A DNA stretch of 64,000 bases, from NCBI RefSeq assembly GCF_030936135.1, contig NC_082620.1:1302001-1366000 (forward strand). Reading direction: 5' to 3'. The DNA is from Gavia stellata (taxonomy: Eukaryota > Chordata > Aves > Gaviiformes > Gaviidae). The first letter of the stretch is position 1. Each line of letters starts with the position of its first letter. The position numbers were made by a program, and so were the translations under genes. Shown piece by piece: positions 42,601 to 62,553 of this stretch. Below the pieces are notes generated by a model that did no database searches, was not told where the DNA came from, and saw only the letters and a list, made by a program, of their open reading frames with translations.

Positions 42601-44286
42601 CCCAGATATCACGCCTGGGTTCCTGGAAGAAATTACACTGTGAAAAGTTTTCGGGGGGGGGAAAGAAATAAATATAAAAGCAATGCTCTTGAATTTTAGG
42701 CACACTTGAAAATCAGTTTTGCTCCAATGAGGCAGAACCGGAGGAGCTTCCAAAAAATCGTGTGTGTGTGCAGTCCTAAATCTGCACGCTAAGAACTTGC
42801 TTTGTTTCTGTGTTTAGGCTATCAAAGAAATATTGCACCTTTTTCATCGAAGTCAGGAACTCCCAAGAGTTCGATAGCACTGGACGCAGACCACGCTAGT
42901 AAGATTAACTTAAGGTCCGTTCAAAGACTCGACACTTTGGAGAAACGCGAGAAATCTTTCATTAAAACAGGCGTGGAATAATCTCTCCGCACAAATCTCA
43001 TCCTAATTCTTAACTAGAAATTAGAAATCTTCCCAATATTGAAGCTTTTGCGTGTGTCTCTCCATCTCTGCCTGACAAATTCCTGTACTCGCAGTAACCA
43101 TCGGTCTCTCCCCTTTATAATCTCAACGACTTATTTTATTTTTATGTCACAGCTGAGGGCTGCTGAGACTGAGATCAAAGATCTGCAGTCGGAGTTTGAG
43201 CTGGAAAAGATCGATTACCTCGGCACCATCCGCCGCCTGGAGCGAGACCTGATGCTCTTCCAGCAGCTGCTGGATCGGGTGCAGTCCCTCATCCGGCGTG
43301 ACTGCAACTACAGCAACCTGGAGAAGATCAAGCACGAATCCGTCTGGGATGAGGAAACTGGCTGCTGGAAAATTCCAGAGCCTGTCATTCAAAAAACCCA
43401 CCTGCCTGCAGGTAAGAGGAGCGTCGGGATGGCATCGCCGGTGCCTGGCTGCTCCCGGGCTCGGTGGATCACGTTTGGACTCCGCTCGCTTGTAAAATCT
43501 TCTGCGTACAGAAAGTTTGGCTAGAAAGTTTGAGTAACAGCATCGTCCAATGCGAAGTGTGGTACGGATCCTTCGGGAATCTCCGTGAGCCTGGTGACCG
43601 GAGCGGTGCTGGGGATCGGGGAGCGCAGTCAGGAGAGCGTTAATCATTTTAGAAAGGACGACCGACCCTTTAACGCCGTCTCTTCTCCCAGCAGTTCCAG
43701 CCCTGCCACAGCTCAAACCTGGGAAGAGCCCCTCCGCCGAGAGCGCAGAGCTAACGGTACGGCGCACCTCTCCTCCCTTTTGTTATCCTATTTTACCGAT
43801 TTTTGCTGTATTTCTAAGCGGTGGCCCGAGGCCCGGCGCAGCGTCCGGCGCTGCTGTGACGCCGTTTTCTGCTCCCAGCCCGAGGACGACCGCTACAAGC
43901 TGGTGCTGGAGAGGAGCGACAGCGAGAGCATCGCCAGCAACTACTTCCGACCCACGCGAGCCAGCCGGGTCCTGCACCCCGACCCAGCCGGGCACCGAGG
44001 TAACCCCCCTTTTCCTTCCCTTCCCTCTTTTTTCCTGTTGCGGAAACGCTTTTTTTTGGCTCGGCTCCCTTGACCTCAGCAGGGACCTTTCGCAGGACGA
44101 GGCCCGGTTTGGGCCCCCCGCGAGGAGGGACGCCCACCGCCGCCCCTTCCCCCGGGGCCGGAGCGGGCTCCGCGCCGCGCCTCCCCCGCGCCCCGGCCCT
44201 TCCGCCTCCAGGCCCTCGCCCCGGCCCCGCCGACCACCACCAAGCGCAAAAAGGGCAAAACCGGCTCCGGCCGCCGCCCCCTCTGA
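27674..44286 (+). CDS. KIF17: Kinesin family member 17 (homodimeric kinesin-2)
   Basis: KIF17 is a plus-end-directed microtubule motor. It carries cargo along dendrites and cilia as a homodimer. Coding exons: 27674-27904, 29092-29238, 29649-29750, 32285-32474, 36049-36501, 37580-37677, 38377-38524, 39616-39704, 39835-39959, 42016-42247, 43153-43411, 43692-43756, 43879-43999, 44096-44286. Phases agree and give 816 aa. The motor domain (about 5-335) has P-loop GQTGSGKS (91-98), switch [10 protein letters not shown] (204-212) and switch [10 protein letters not shown] (238-245). Coiled-coil regions lie at about 370-455 and 525-680. The tail keeps [23 protein letters not shown] and the ciliary targeting KRKK (803-806), ending in PL like human. 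The start ATG is strong (A at -3, G at +4). Human is about 1,029 aa: the segment between the two coiled coils is about 200 residues shorter here, and I found no exon for it in introns 7-9. Confidence 0.94.
29751..32284 (+). other. KIF17: KIF17 intron 3, no other feature seen
   Basis: This 2.5 kb intron separates the exon ending in the KQKLE segment from the switch I exon. No RNA gene, mobile element or extra exon was recognised. Open frames here have no family resemblance. Confidence 0.5.
32475..36048 (+). other. KIF17: KIF17 intron 4, contains a GT-rich microsatellite
   Basis: This 3.6 kb intron precedes the large switch II exon. Apart from the GGGTG/GT tract near its 3' end I see nothing that looks like a gene or a mobile element. 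Confidence 0.5.
35702..35805 (+). repeat. KIF17: (GGGGTG)n/(GT)n microsatellite
   Basis: About 104 bases change gradually from GGGGTG repeats to GTGTGTGG and then pure GT. The tract lies about 240 bases before the acceptor of KIF17 exon 5. The G-rich left half could form G-quadruplexes and the GT half Z-DNA. Confidence 0.95.
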
Positions 44287-44444
44287 CCGCGCCACCGCTG
44301 AGGTGTCCGGCGGCGCAGGAAGACGCCAAATCTCTGTGGTTTAGCACCAAAACGCTCTCGCTCTCCACCGGGGTGCGCGACAGAGGTGCGCGCTCGCTGT
44401 CGCCGTGTTCTCTCGCGCCCGCCGCCCCCCCCCCCCCCCGCCGC

Positions 44445-44450
44445 AATAAA
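44445..44450 (+). terminator. KIF17: KIF17 polyadenylation signal
   Basis: AATAAA lies about 160 bases after the KIF17 stop (TGA, 44284-44286). It directly follows a run of 15 C and is followed by a T/G-rich stretch (TTTGAGGTCTTTTACTGGG). Only about 310 bases separate it from the DDOST start codon. Confidence 0.8.
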
Positions 44451-44577
44451 CCAGTCTGACACCGTCACTTTGAGGTCTTTTACTGGGAACCTGCCTCCTC
44501 CCGCTCGGGGCGGCGGGGCCGAGGGTGGGAGCGGGCCGCGGCCGGGGGCGACCCCCGCGCCGCCCGCCCGGGCCCCC

Positions 44578-44764
44578 GCCGCCATCTTCCTCCTCCCCTC
44601 AGCGGCGCTACGGTGGCCGCGCGGGGGGTCACGACGGCGTCTCGGTGATTGGCCGGCGGCGAGGAGCTGGCTGTCGGTGATTGGAAGGCGGGGGCTCGAC
44701 GTCTGGCGCTGATTGGCTACCCGCGCCCGTCCGCTTCCGGGGAAGCTTGGCGCCGGTGAGCAAG

Positions 44765-44772
<8 letters not shown>
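44578..44772 (+). promoter_or_regulatory. DDOST: DDOST promoter: three phased CCAAT boxes and two YY1 sites
   Basis: Three inverted CCAAT boxes (ATTGG) lie at 44648-44652, 44680-44684 and 44712-44716. Each is preceded by TG and they are exactly 32 bases apart, the spacing typical of cooperating NF-Y sites. A YY1 element in reverse (GCCGCCATCTT, 44578-44588) lies upstream. A second in forward orientation (AAGATGGCGGC, 44762-44772) overlaps the start codon. There is no TATA box, which fits a housekeeping CpG-island promoter. I looked for the ER-stress element CCAAT-N9-CCACG and did not find it at any of the three boxes. Confidence 0.65.
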
Positions 44773-53105
<8,333 letters not shown>

Positions 53106-53259
53106 CGAAGCGAAGTGAATTTGCCATGTGGGGCTTTCAGCTGTGTCCCCGGACTTGTGGGTGGCGCTTGAGGGACGCGTCCCCCCCTCACCCTCGCCAG
53201 CTCGGGGTGTTCCGCGGGGTGGGCTGCGAGGGAACAGTCGGACGGCGCCGAGGCGGGAG

Positions 53260-53460
53260 CACGCCGAGAGGCAAAAGGGGGGAGTCTGGGGCACGCGGAG
53301 GGGCTTGGGGCACCCCCAAAAGCACACCGCGTGTCCCTGGAGGCACGCCAAGGAGTACGGGGCACCCCAAAAAGCAATCGGGTGGGTGCAGGGTCACCAC
53401 TAAGGGCTCACCGAGGGCCTTGGAGCACCCCAAAATGCACACTGAGGGATCTGGGGAGGA
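53260..53460 (+). repeat. Three diverged copies of a roughly 60 bp GC-rich unit
   Basis: GGGGCACCCC-AAAAGCACAC-like segments recur near 53309, 53362 and 53424, separated by variable GGAGG/CACGC sequence. This is a weak, old tandem repeat in the DDOST-DDI2 gap. Confidence 0.45.
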
Positions 53461-53704
53461 AAAAGCAGGCAAAAGATGCGATCTCAAAAAAAACACAAAT
53501 GGGGTGAAGCGGAGGAGCCGAAGGAGTGGCAGAGGTGAGGGGTGGAGCGGGCGGCTTTTGGGGTGCTCTGGGGCTGGTTTGGGGTGCAAGAGGGGGAGAC
53601 GGCACTGGGGGTTTCCTCCGTCCCTGCCTGGAGGGCTGCGAGGTCAGAGGTGCTGATGAATACAGGGGCTGAATAAGGGGAGGGGGACTGCGGGGGCAGC
53701 GCTT

Positions 53705-53782
53705 GGGGCGCAGGGACCCCCCCCCAGGGGCGCAGGGACCCCCCCAGGGGCGCAGGGACCCCCCCCAGGGGCGCAGGGACCT
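53705..53782 (+). repeat. Four-copy GGGGCGCAGGGACC tandem repeat
   Basis: Four nearly identical copies of about 20-22 bp occur, each GGGGCGCAGGGACC followed by 5-8 C. They differ mainly in the length of the C run. The array lies about 180-250 bases before the DDI2 start codon, in its likely promoter. Confidence 0.85.
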
Positions 53783-53958
53783 CCCCGCCGCAGGGAGAGG
53801 GGGGCGCCCCCCTCCCGCCAGGCGCCCTCTGATTGGTCGAGCGCCCCTGATTGACGGCCGGCCCCTGACCCGGCGGGGCGGGCGCTTTGCGACGGCGGCG
53901 CTTGACGGCGGCGGCACTTGGCGGCGGCGGGGCCGGTGGCGGAGGCGGCGGGTCGGCC
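53783..53958 (+). promoter_or_regulatory. DDI2: DDI2 CpG-island promoter and 5' UTR
   Basis: This is CpG-dense sequence with an inverted CCAAT box (ATTGG, 53832-53836), a near copy TGATTGA about 17 bases further on, and a GC box (GGCGGGGCGGGCG, about 53872-53884). GGC/GCG repeats then run up to the start codon. There is no TATA box. The CpG-rich zone continues through exon 1 to about 54450. Confidence 0.6.
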
Positions 53959-56900
53959 ATGCTGCTCACCGTGTTCTGCCTGCGCCGCGACCGCAGCGAG
54001 CTCACCTTCTCCCTCCAGGTGGACGCCGACTTCGAACTGCAAAACTTCCGGGCTCTCTGCGAGCTGGAGTCCGGTATCCCGGCGGCCGAGAGCCAGGTCA
54101 GGCCCTGCCCGCCGACGGGCCCCCGCTGAGGACCGGCGGAGGGCCCGGTCGTTACCCCCCCACACACCCCCGGGGTTGGGGTCCCCCGGGCTGGGAACGG
54201 CTGCATCGTTCCCCCCTCCCCGCAGGGTCTGTGTCCCCCCTTGAGCCCCCGGGGCCTCCGCCCCGCCGGATCCCGGAGTTTGGGGGTTATGTGTGTGTGG
54301 GGGGGGGTCCTTCCCCGCGCCGACCTTTCGGTTTTGGGGAGAAACGCGTCCTTTTTCCCCCCAAATCCTCCTCTTCCCCTCGGGAGAGGGCTCCGGGTCC
54401 CCGATGACTCGATGTCTTACAGGGGTCCCTCCGGGAAAGGCTCGGTCTCCTCCCGCGGTGGAGCTGAAAAGGAGAAAAAAAATGGGTTTTTTTGTTGAGT
54501 TTTCAGAGGAATTTGGGATTTGACTGAGGAAGAATTTGGAGCGAGAGGGCTCAGAGAGCGGGGAAGGTGCTGGCCCGTGGTCTCCTCAGACCCCGACGAA
54601 CGAGGCTGTAATGTTCAGGAAAGAGCTTATTTCTATCAAATTCCACCTGGGGCGGAAAGGGCAGATTGAGGTTTTTCCCCTCTTTTTTTCTTAGAGGTGC
54701 GGGAAGGGCGCGTCCACCTGTTTTCCCCCAGCGAAGATCCCCCTCCGGCCCAAATTCGGGGCTCGCTTGTCACGAGCGTGCCAAAACACGAGGCAGGCTG
54801 TGGTGTGGGGGCGGCTCTTGTTCCTCTGTCCGTCCGTCTGGGCTTTACTCGCTCTTTTGGGTTTAGTCCCGCTTGGTTTTTTGCAGTTTCGACCCGTTTA
54901 TCAGCGGGACGACGCGTTGCTGGACGGGGCGACGTCAGCTCCTTTTCTCGGGGCGCCGGCCACGCCTGGCAGAGTTTGCGGAGTTTTGCGGCGATGGCTT
55001 TTGCTTCCCGAGCCTTTTCCGAGTCTAAATTAATAAAGTATTTTTCCAGTCGAGCGAATATTAGTCAGTGATGGAAAAGCTGCCGAACCGGCAGCCCTTG
55101 AGGTGGACGTGTTCCCTCGCCGAGCGGGTTCCCGACGCTTCACCCACGGCGTTCCGCTTTAGCTCTGCCTTCGGCGAGCCTTTTATTTTGGGATGAGAGG
55201 TTGGTTTTCAGAGGGAAGCGGTCTCCAAAACAGGGCCAGAAAATCAAGGTGAGGTGGATTTTCCTTTAGGGGAAAAACTCTTGATTTTTGGTAGAAAGCG
55301 AGAAGCCACCTGGTATAAAGGTTCCCATCTGCTACCCTCGGGCAAACCCCCCCGTGTCTGTGTCGCAGCCACCAGCGAGGCACCCAAATTCGTGGCCGGT
55401 AACGGGGACAACCTCTACATGAGGGACTCTGCGAGCGCTCAGTGGCTTCGATATCTCCAGGCGCGTGGAGCGTAAACTCCTCGTCAGCTTTGTCCCCCTT
55501 GCGTCAGGGCGACCCACCAGCTCTGGGCCTGTTTTAGGATAAAGAGGGGTCACGGACTTTTCTGTTTGTGTTTTGCCTGGAGTTCCCTTCTTTTGCAATT
55601 AAACCGCTGTGGAGTTTTGTGATTTTGTCGGTCGCAGGTAACAGGGATCAGCGCTGTGCGTTTTGTAGCCACCTCTGCTTCCCTTCTGCTCACCCATCTG
55701 CCATTTACGCATCATCGTGCTTCTTTTATTTTAATGTTTTCTAGCCACATATTTATTGTTCCTTTCTCTGCTGTTTCTGCCCAGTGTTTGTGAAGTGTTT
55801 TGAGGACCTTCAGTGGGGAGAAAGATATAAAAATAGAAGTTACCAGTGAAGCAGCTGGTTGTGTAGAAGGATTTTGCGGGCTCAAACCACCCTCCACAAA
55901 CAGGCAGAATTACATTTACCAAACTGGGTGGTTTGCTGCCGTTCTTTACTGCTATTTTTCCATAACCAAGGCACACATTGCATTAAAGGTGTCACGTTGG
56001 CACGAAAGAGAGGGTGAATTTAATAGTGAGGGTTGCACGGGGCGGAGTAAACCACAGCTGTGTGTGGAGGAAGCTTAATCCCAGTCTTATTCTCTGCTGT
56101 TTTGTGAAATTAATTCCGGGTGCCGCAGCTTGGGGCGGAGGTGTGCAGGGGGCTGCGAGGTTTCCGAAGGATGGCTGCAGTCACGGCATGAGATAACGGG
56201 GACAGCTGCTGTCAGGCTGTGGTGATAAGAGGAGCTGGGTGAGGAGAGGGGAAATAATTCGTCTCCCTGCGGTTTCCTCCTCACGTCGAGGCAGCGGCTT
56301 TTCTGGAGAGGGGACGGGGAGGCTCTCGGTAGAACCACGTTTTTCTGGCAGCACCGTTATTTCCTTCGTTTCGCTTTCTTTACGCGCTGTGCATCTCCTG
56401 TCCTCGGCTGTGCGTGGCCGCGCACAGGAAGACTTAACGGGTTCTGAGTTTGGATTGATTTATGGTCGCTGGTGGTATCTAGCACTCTTGATTGGGGTTC
56501 CTTATCCCATAAGGAGGTTCTACCCTACGGCATCGTGCAAAATCCAACCATTGTGCGGTGTCGGTGCCTGCAGCCCTGCCCAGGTCACCTCCAGAAGAGC
56601 CCGTGTCCGCTACCTGGCCGGTGTACAAGCTCACTTAGAAAAATATGCTACAAACCAGATAATCAAAACGCAGCAAAACTACATCAGTTTGTTTTAACAG
56701 CAGAGCGGAATGGGGCAAAAGCGTATTAAGCCGTGCTGCTAATGGATGTAGAGTGAGTGCCGGGCGCTTAATCCATTGTCTGAGGTGTTAAGGCTGAACA
56801 CTCGTAAATCCAATCCCAGCCATACGACAGAGGTAAAACCTCACTTAAACTGATTAACTTGTCTCTTCCAGAGTGTCTGCGCAGGGAAACTGCCATTTGA

Positions 56901-59900
56901 GATTTGCGTGTGCAGCTGGGATTTATTACAAGCTTGCTTTCTCCGCGGGCAGGGGCGTTACTAAGTCAGGCCAGGCGGGACGCGTCCGGTAATGTGGGAG
57001 GATGTGCTGGGACTCTTCCCATCACAAGCTAACCTTAATTATGTCAGTAATGTCTTGCAAACCATCGGAGTAGAGGCTGCGTGCCTTAACAGGGCTTACA
57101 AACGGACCCGTGTTTGCTTTGGAAGGGACCCAGTCTGGTGCAATACCGCTGAGGCTGTGAAGTGTGTCGTTAATGAGAAGGTAGGAAGCTCGTGCTTGTT
57201 TCTAATTGTGTGTGTTTCTCTAATTCCGATGGCTCTGATTGCTGTCGTACGTGGTTCTTACTATTTTTGCTTTTTCCATCTTGTCTTTGGCACCACGCTT
57301 AGAGTGCGTTAGTGGGATTCTGGGTAATATTTCTGAGTTGCTGGAGTAAAGCAGTGAAAGTCTGTAGCGTCTTCCAGACCTTAAGACGCGTAGTAATTTT
57401 TTTTTTTTTTGGATCTGCTACTTGCGATAGCATCGGGTAGAGCCGTAGCCCATCCAGGCAAGGACTGCGAAAGCTTCTCCCACGCAGCTCTGCTAGTCCT
57501 GACCTGTGGCAAACCTGTTGTTGCTGAACCCGCCTTTTCCAGACCCAGAGAGATGTGGGTCTTGCTAAACAAGGTGGTAAACGTGAAATTTGATCGTATG
57601 CCTGACGGGTTTAGGCTGAGTTCTCCGGTGCTTCTTGCTTTGGACTCCTGCCGGGGTAGGAGGCTGTTGAGCCAATCCGCCTAGTCTCGTTGCGCTCCGG
57701 TGAAGGCACAGAATACCGTTTCTGGGAACTTTTGTTCCCGTAAAGCACATCTTTATTTTATTTTTCTTGCTTCCCTGTAATTTAGGACATCTGTAGGTAT
57801 TACAGACCTAATGTTAACAGAAATGTTCCCCTGGTGATTATTCATTTTTATCTCAACATGTTTTTGTGTTTAATCTGCGGACCCCTTGTTAAGTCAGATT
57901 ATCATAATAGAAAATGATGTGACTTTGTGTTTTATAGTCAAAAGAAGTTAATTCCCTGCCATGGACTGACTGCAGTCTCGGGAGTGGTGTCTTTGGGTGC
58001 TGAAACTTTGAGTCTGGTTAGACTTACATCACTGAAGTAAACTGGAAATCACTGAGCTAATCATTGAGGTCCCTGTAAAACTGGTTATTCTGGGGAACCG
58101 TGTTGTGGGAAAAGGCAGAGATCATAGATATTAAGACTGGATCATCCACGGATCAATCCTGATCGACGTTGCCTGCACGTATGCAGTCGGTCCTTGGTCA
58201 ATAGGTGCTGACTTGGGGGGAGATAACACTGTAGAAGATGGCCGTGACTTGTGTAATCACAGAGACTGGATTTTGGAAATGTGTGGCAAACAGCCCTGGT
58301 GCAAGGCTTTCTTTCTGTAAAAACCTTGGCCTCTAATTAAGAGAGACCAGCCCTTCTCTGAGACGCTGGGTTTCGAGAAACCACTGCCGGGTTTCGGTAA
58401 GACCAACTCTGTGTCGTTGTCCAACCACTTACTTATTGAGGTCTTTCCGTGCCTGAGGTAGAGGTGCTTTGGCAGGGCCTGCCCACGCCTGTGGTGAGAA
58501 TTGCACACCTTCCCTTCTGAAGCTTGAGATGGGTCCAGGGGATTTACCGGAATGCTTTCCTAACAAAATAAAAATTAAAAAAGGCACGATGATGTCCGCT
58601 TTGTCCTGCGTGGTGTTTTTCATTGCACTCTCTCCCTGAACAGATAGTCTATGCGGAGCGGCCTCTAACTGACAACAACAGATCTTTGGCTTCTTATGGC
58701 TTGAAAGACGGGGACGTGGTGATTTTGCGACAAAAAGAGACGGTAGAGCCACGGCCCTCCATCCGTTTCCCAGGTGAGAAAGGTTTTGTGCTAACTTTTG
58801 CTCTGAGCATCCAAAGATCTCCATGTTTATCAAACACTGACTCCATCTCATGTCATTCTCCTTTAGTACCTTGCTAGGCGAAATATTTAGGAAAGAGGGT
58901 GGCTAGGGATGAGGTGGGGTGCTTTTAAAATTGGCTAACGGGCTTGTTATTTAATGGGGGTTTTTTATTCTAAGGAAGCGAATACCATTTTACTGTTCTT
59001 TTGGGGAAGTACAGAGAAATCGAGGAAGGTAACTGCTTCGGAACAGCAGTTTTTATAAATGGTATGTGGTCGGTGCGGCTCAGACACATTAAAAGCCTGT
59101 TGCGATGTGCGCTCTGAATCTGTACTGTGACAAATAGCCAGAGAAGCCGCATCTTGACAAGCCCAGATATGCAATCGTGCATACCTGTGAAAGACTCCTC
59201 AGATAACGTCTGAGTGGAGCCCTGCTCCTCTGTCCTGTCTTCTGCAGCGATTCCTAATCCCTGTCATAAAATGTCACTGGAAAAGAAGGTACCGCTGGCT
59301 GAGAAGGACGTGGGAGCGTTTCTTGAGGTCCTCGTCCTCCTGCCTCAGCTGGAGGATTGGTACCTGCAATGCAGGTCTGCAGAGATGTTACTTTCCCCCC
59401 TGCCCCCCCGTGTTTTTTTTAATCCGAGAGATTCAGAAGTGATTTAGAGACATTGGGTTTAGCCTTGCGATCCCTCCGTGTGATATTCACATTCGTGAAG
59501 CTGGAAATAACTAGTTTGTGATTCAGTAAGTGCATTTCAGGAATAAAAAAATGGGGCAGATCGAAGGCTAGACCAGTTACATAAATACATGCTAGCATTC
59601 CTAACCCAGTAACCTGAGTATGTGGCCGTGCTTCCGACACGAATTGCTGTTCGCAGAATTGGGTCTAATACCATAGCATTAAGGGCGGCTCATCCTTCCT
59701 GCAGTTCTTCCACTGCGTTTTTTCAAGCAGAATTGTAAATGTGAAACGCTGACACACCTGACCTCTTTTCCCTCAAGGTCTGCCGAGGATAGACTTCAGC
59801 AGCATCGCGGTTCCTGGGACATCGACTCAGCAGCATCAACCACCAGCACAGCGTCTTCGCCCGTCGCCTCCTGATGCACCTTCATTCCCTCAGGGTTTGG

Positions 59901-62553
59901 ACAATCCGGCGCTGCTACGGGAGATGTTGCTTGCGAATCCCCATGAGCTGTCCCTGCTGAAGGAGCGCAATCCGCCTTTGGCGGAGGCATTGCTCAGCGG
60001 AGACCTCGGTAAGTTGGGTTTTTAATCTGCAGGAGGTGGTTTTAAATCTGTTTGAGCTCAGTTCTAATAAAAGCAGCCGCAGGTTTTTAACTAGCTGGGA
60101 TGTTTGCTGCCGACTCATTGATGGTGCTGATAAAAGGTGGCAGTTGGGACTACTGAAGGCAGAGTTCCTCTCCTTCTAACAAGAGCATTTCTGGCAAGTT
60201 GGGCATATTTCTCCTGCTTGGTGTCTTTAGTAACCTCTGTCCCCTACTTTGAAATACCAGATGCACAGATAAGTTGAGTTTCTGTGAACACAAGTGGCTC
60301 AGCTCCCAATTTTTATGCTAAGACTCCCTGAATGCACGTTTTCCAGTAATGGTGTTGCGTTTGCTGCATCCCAGAGCCCATTGAGACCTCAACAGAGAGC
60401 AGTACACTATAAAACCAACTCTGTCCATAATGGTTAGCTGCTATGGCAGTGGATGTCAGAAAGGTAGGGGGGAAGGAACAAGTAAATGGTGTCTTTAGGG
60501 AGCTTTTCCAATAGGAATAGTCATAAATGTTTAAGTTTCTGTTAATCCTGGAAGTGTTCACGTAGTTTGAGCACAGTTGAAGCCTAGTACCTTGTCCTTC
60601 ACTTCCTCTGCAGGTGAGTAGCTGATGTTGGTCCCTCATTCTTCATGTGCTGAAAGCTTTGAACTCTAGTGTCCTTTCAGTATGAAAACAGAGTGGTGTT
60701 TTGGGCATCAGAAGATATGCTTCTAAACCTCTATAAGGCGTTAGTTAGGAAATAAATCCTGTTGAGTCTGGGGAAATGAATGAAGAGGAGGAGTTTCTAG
60801 CAGGAGACTTTTTTCCACTTTCAAGGTTACATCCTAGCGATTTCTGTCTGTCAAAGGAAACTAGAAGGGAACTTGCATGGATATTATCAGCATATTTCAT
60901 TTTTTAATTCTGACTTTAGTTCATATCCAGAGTTAAAACCGCGTCCTTTGCGCTCTCAAGCTTCTTCACACTTCTTGCAAGCGCTGTGTCTGTAGCACAG
61001 GAGTTTTTCCCATCACCTTGAGCAGATGTGCTGCTCTTGGCATAGAAAACGAGAGGTTAAGCCCAAGACACCCAGAACTGGCTCATCTGCTGATCTGTCT
61101 TGTCTTGTTGTGCACGTTAAATTTTGAATCAGATGTGCATTTTTAGTCCCAAATTGCCACAGTGGGCTGTCTGAAGGAAGTGGGGTTTGATCTGGTTATG
61201 CTCTCATCATTCTGTACTGCTACTATCAGTATTTGGGCACAGATCCAGTTCAGCTCTGGCTCTGATGCCCAAATATACACATAGATATGTGCCGTGGGCC
61301 TGCGCTGGATGCACCACAAGCGCTTTAGAAGGCACCTGCTATACAGAAGCCTAATTTAAAAAAAAAAAAAAAAAAAAAAAACCCAAACCAACAAACAAGA
61401 AAACATACCAAATGCCTTCCTGAACATATAACAGCCTTTGAGCCAGAGAACTTCTTCATAGGAGTTGCATTTCTGGAAGCAAACCTACAACCTTCTGTGT
61501 TTACAGAACTTAATTTATTGCCAAGTCCTTTTGGGAACATACGTGATCACATCCAAGTAGTAAAAAAATAGCCAGGGGCCATCCAAAAAGTGGGGTTTTA
61601 AAATCTGTGTCCTTAAAATGTGCGGCTAGAGTTTGTGAAGCAGGTGTCCTGCCTAGGACCTCTTGGTTTTGGTGGTAGGCATTCAGCTTTAGGGATTATA
61701 ATGTGTTCGCCTATGTGGCTTGGGTTTAAAGTAAGTTTTGTTGTTAGCCTTTTTATGTCTTACAATTTTGTGTTTGGTCTTTGCTGGATCTACAGACTTA
61801 TTTCACCGGGGATTGCTGAGTGTAAAACGTGATAGATTTTGCGAGCTGTTCTTGTAGATGGGCCATCTTACCGAGAGCTATGAAATCTCGCTTCTATCTC
61901 TGTCTGAAGCTTTTTCAAAATGCACGTGCACTCAAGCTTCTCACTTGAATTGTGCAAGTTCTGTAGCCCTGATTTCTGCTTCGGGTCTCATTTATCTGCT
62001 GGTTTTGCAGCTGTTGGTTTTTTTTTTAATATTGTGTAGGCAATTCTTGCTGCAATAGAAGAATGAATTCCTGTTTTAATGGCAGCTCTTTGTTTTAAAT
62101 ATTGTTGTCTTCATGTTTTTTTCCATTTTTCTTCTGTATAAAAATGTATGTGCAAGGAAATTGAGTTTGATTGCGCTGAGTTTGGGTAGCAGGCACAAGG
62201 AGAAGGAGCTCTGCCCAGTTGCTTTTCATCTCAGCGGGTTCCCAAGTTTGCCACCGATCCTTTGAGGTCCATCCGTGCTGCCTTCATCTGAAGCCTTTTG
62301 TGCCTGCGCTGCGGAGTCTACCCCTGAGTGCATGCTGGCATAAAAAGAAGAGTTTGCTGTGCCAGAACTTGATTTGTAAGAGTAATTTCCAGTAAAAAGC
62401 ATTTCTCTCTCTCCTTGTTACTGCAGAGAAATTCACCAGGGTGTTGCTGGAGCAACAGCAGGACCGAGCCCGGCGGGAGCAGGAGAGGATCCGACTCTAT
62501 TCAGCTGACCCTTTTGATCTCGAGGCACAGGCCAAGATAGAAGAAGACATAAG
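53959..62553 (+). CDS. DDI2: DDI1 homolog 2 (ubiquitin-like shuttle and aspartic protease), 5' part
   Basis: DDI2 shuttles ubiquitinated proteins to the proteasome and cleaves NFE2L1 to activate it. Four coding exons are in the window: 53959-54096, 58644-58773, 59778-60008, 62427-62553, with matching phases (208 codons plus 2 bases). The ubiquitin-like domain covers residues 1 to about 80: [20 protein letters not shown], then [20 protein letters not shown] and [11 protein letters not shown] variable Gln/Pro-rich linker (about 104-127) follows [10 protein letters not shown]. The helical DDI domain starts at [20 protein letters not shown], and the last exon here gives [20 protein letters not shown] and [17 protein letters not shown]. 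The aspartic protease domain must lie to the right of the window. The start is certain from the human match (G at -3). DDI1 is an intronless mammalian paralogue, so introns here identify DDI2. Confidence 0.93.
54097..58643 (+). other. DDI2: DDI2 intron 1, no other feature seen
   Basis: This is a 4.5 kb intron. The first 350 bases continue the CpG island, and the rest is unremarkable. Open frames such as those at 54697-55071 and 56239-56697 have no recognisable domain. No tRNA, snoRNA or mobile element was recognised. Confidence 0.5.
60009..62426 (+). other. DDI2: DDI2 intron 3, no gene; contains an A homopolymer
   Basis: This is a 2.4 kb intron of ordinary composition. Its only distinctive element is a run of 24 A. 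No further exon is needed between the flanking coding exons, which join in phase and match human DDI2 without a gap. Confidence 0.5.
61358..61381 (+). repeat. DDI2: 24-nt A homopolymer in DDI2 intron 3
   Basis: An uninterrupted run of 24 A is followed by A-rich CCCAAACCAACAAACAAG. It could be the tail of an old retroposed sequence, but I recognise no body upstream and see no clear target-site duplication. Confidence 0.85.

Noticed and set aside
44630-44764. ER-stress response element (CCAAT-N9-CCACG) in the DDOST promoter
   Set aside because: All three ATTGG boxes were checked at the required 9-base distance and none is preceded by CGTGG.
54697-55071. 124-codon open frame in DDI2 intron 1
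   Set aside because: It lies in the GC-rich edge of the CpG island, has no recognisable domain, and is not needed for a continuous DDI2 protein.
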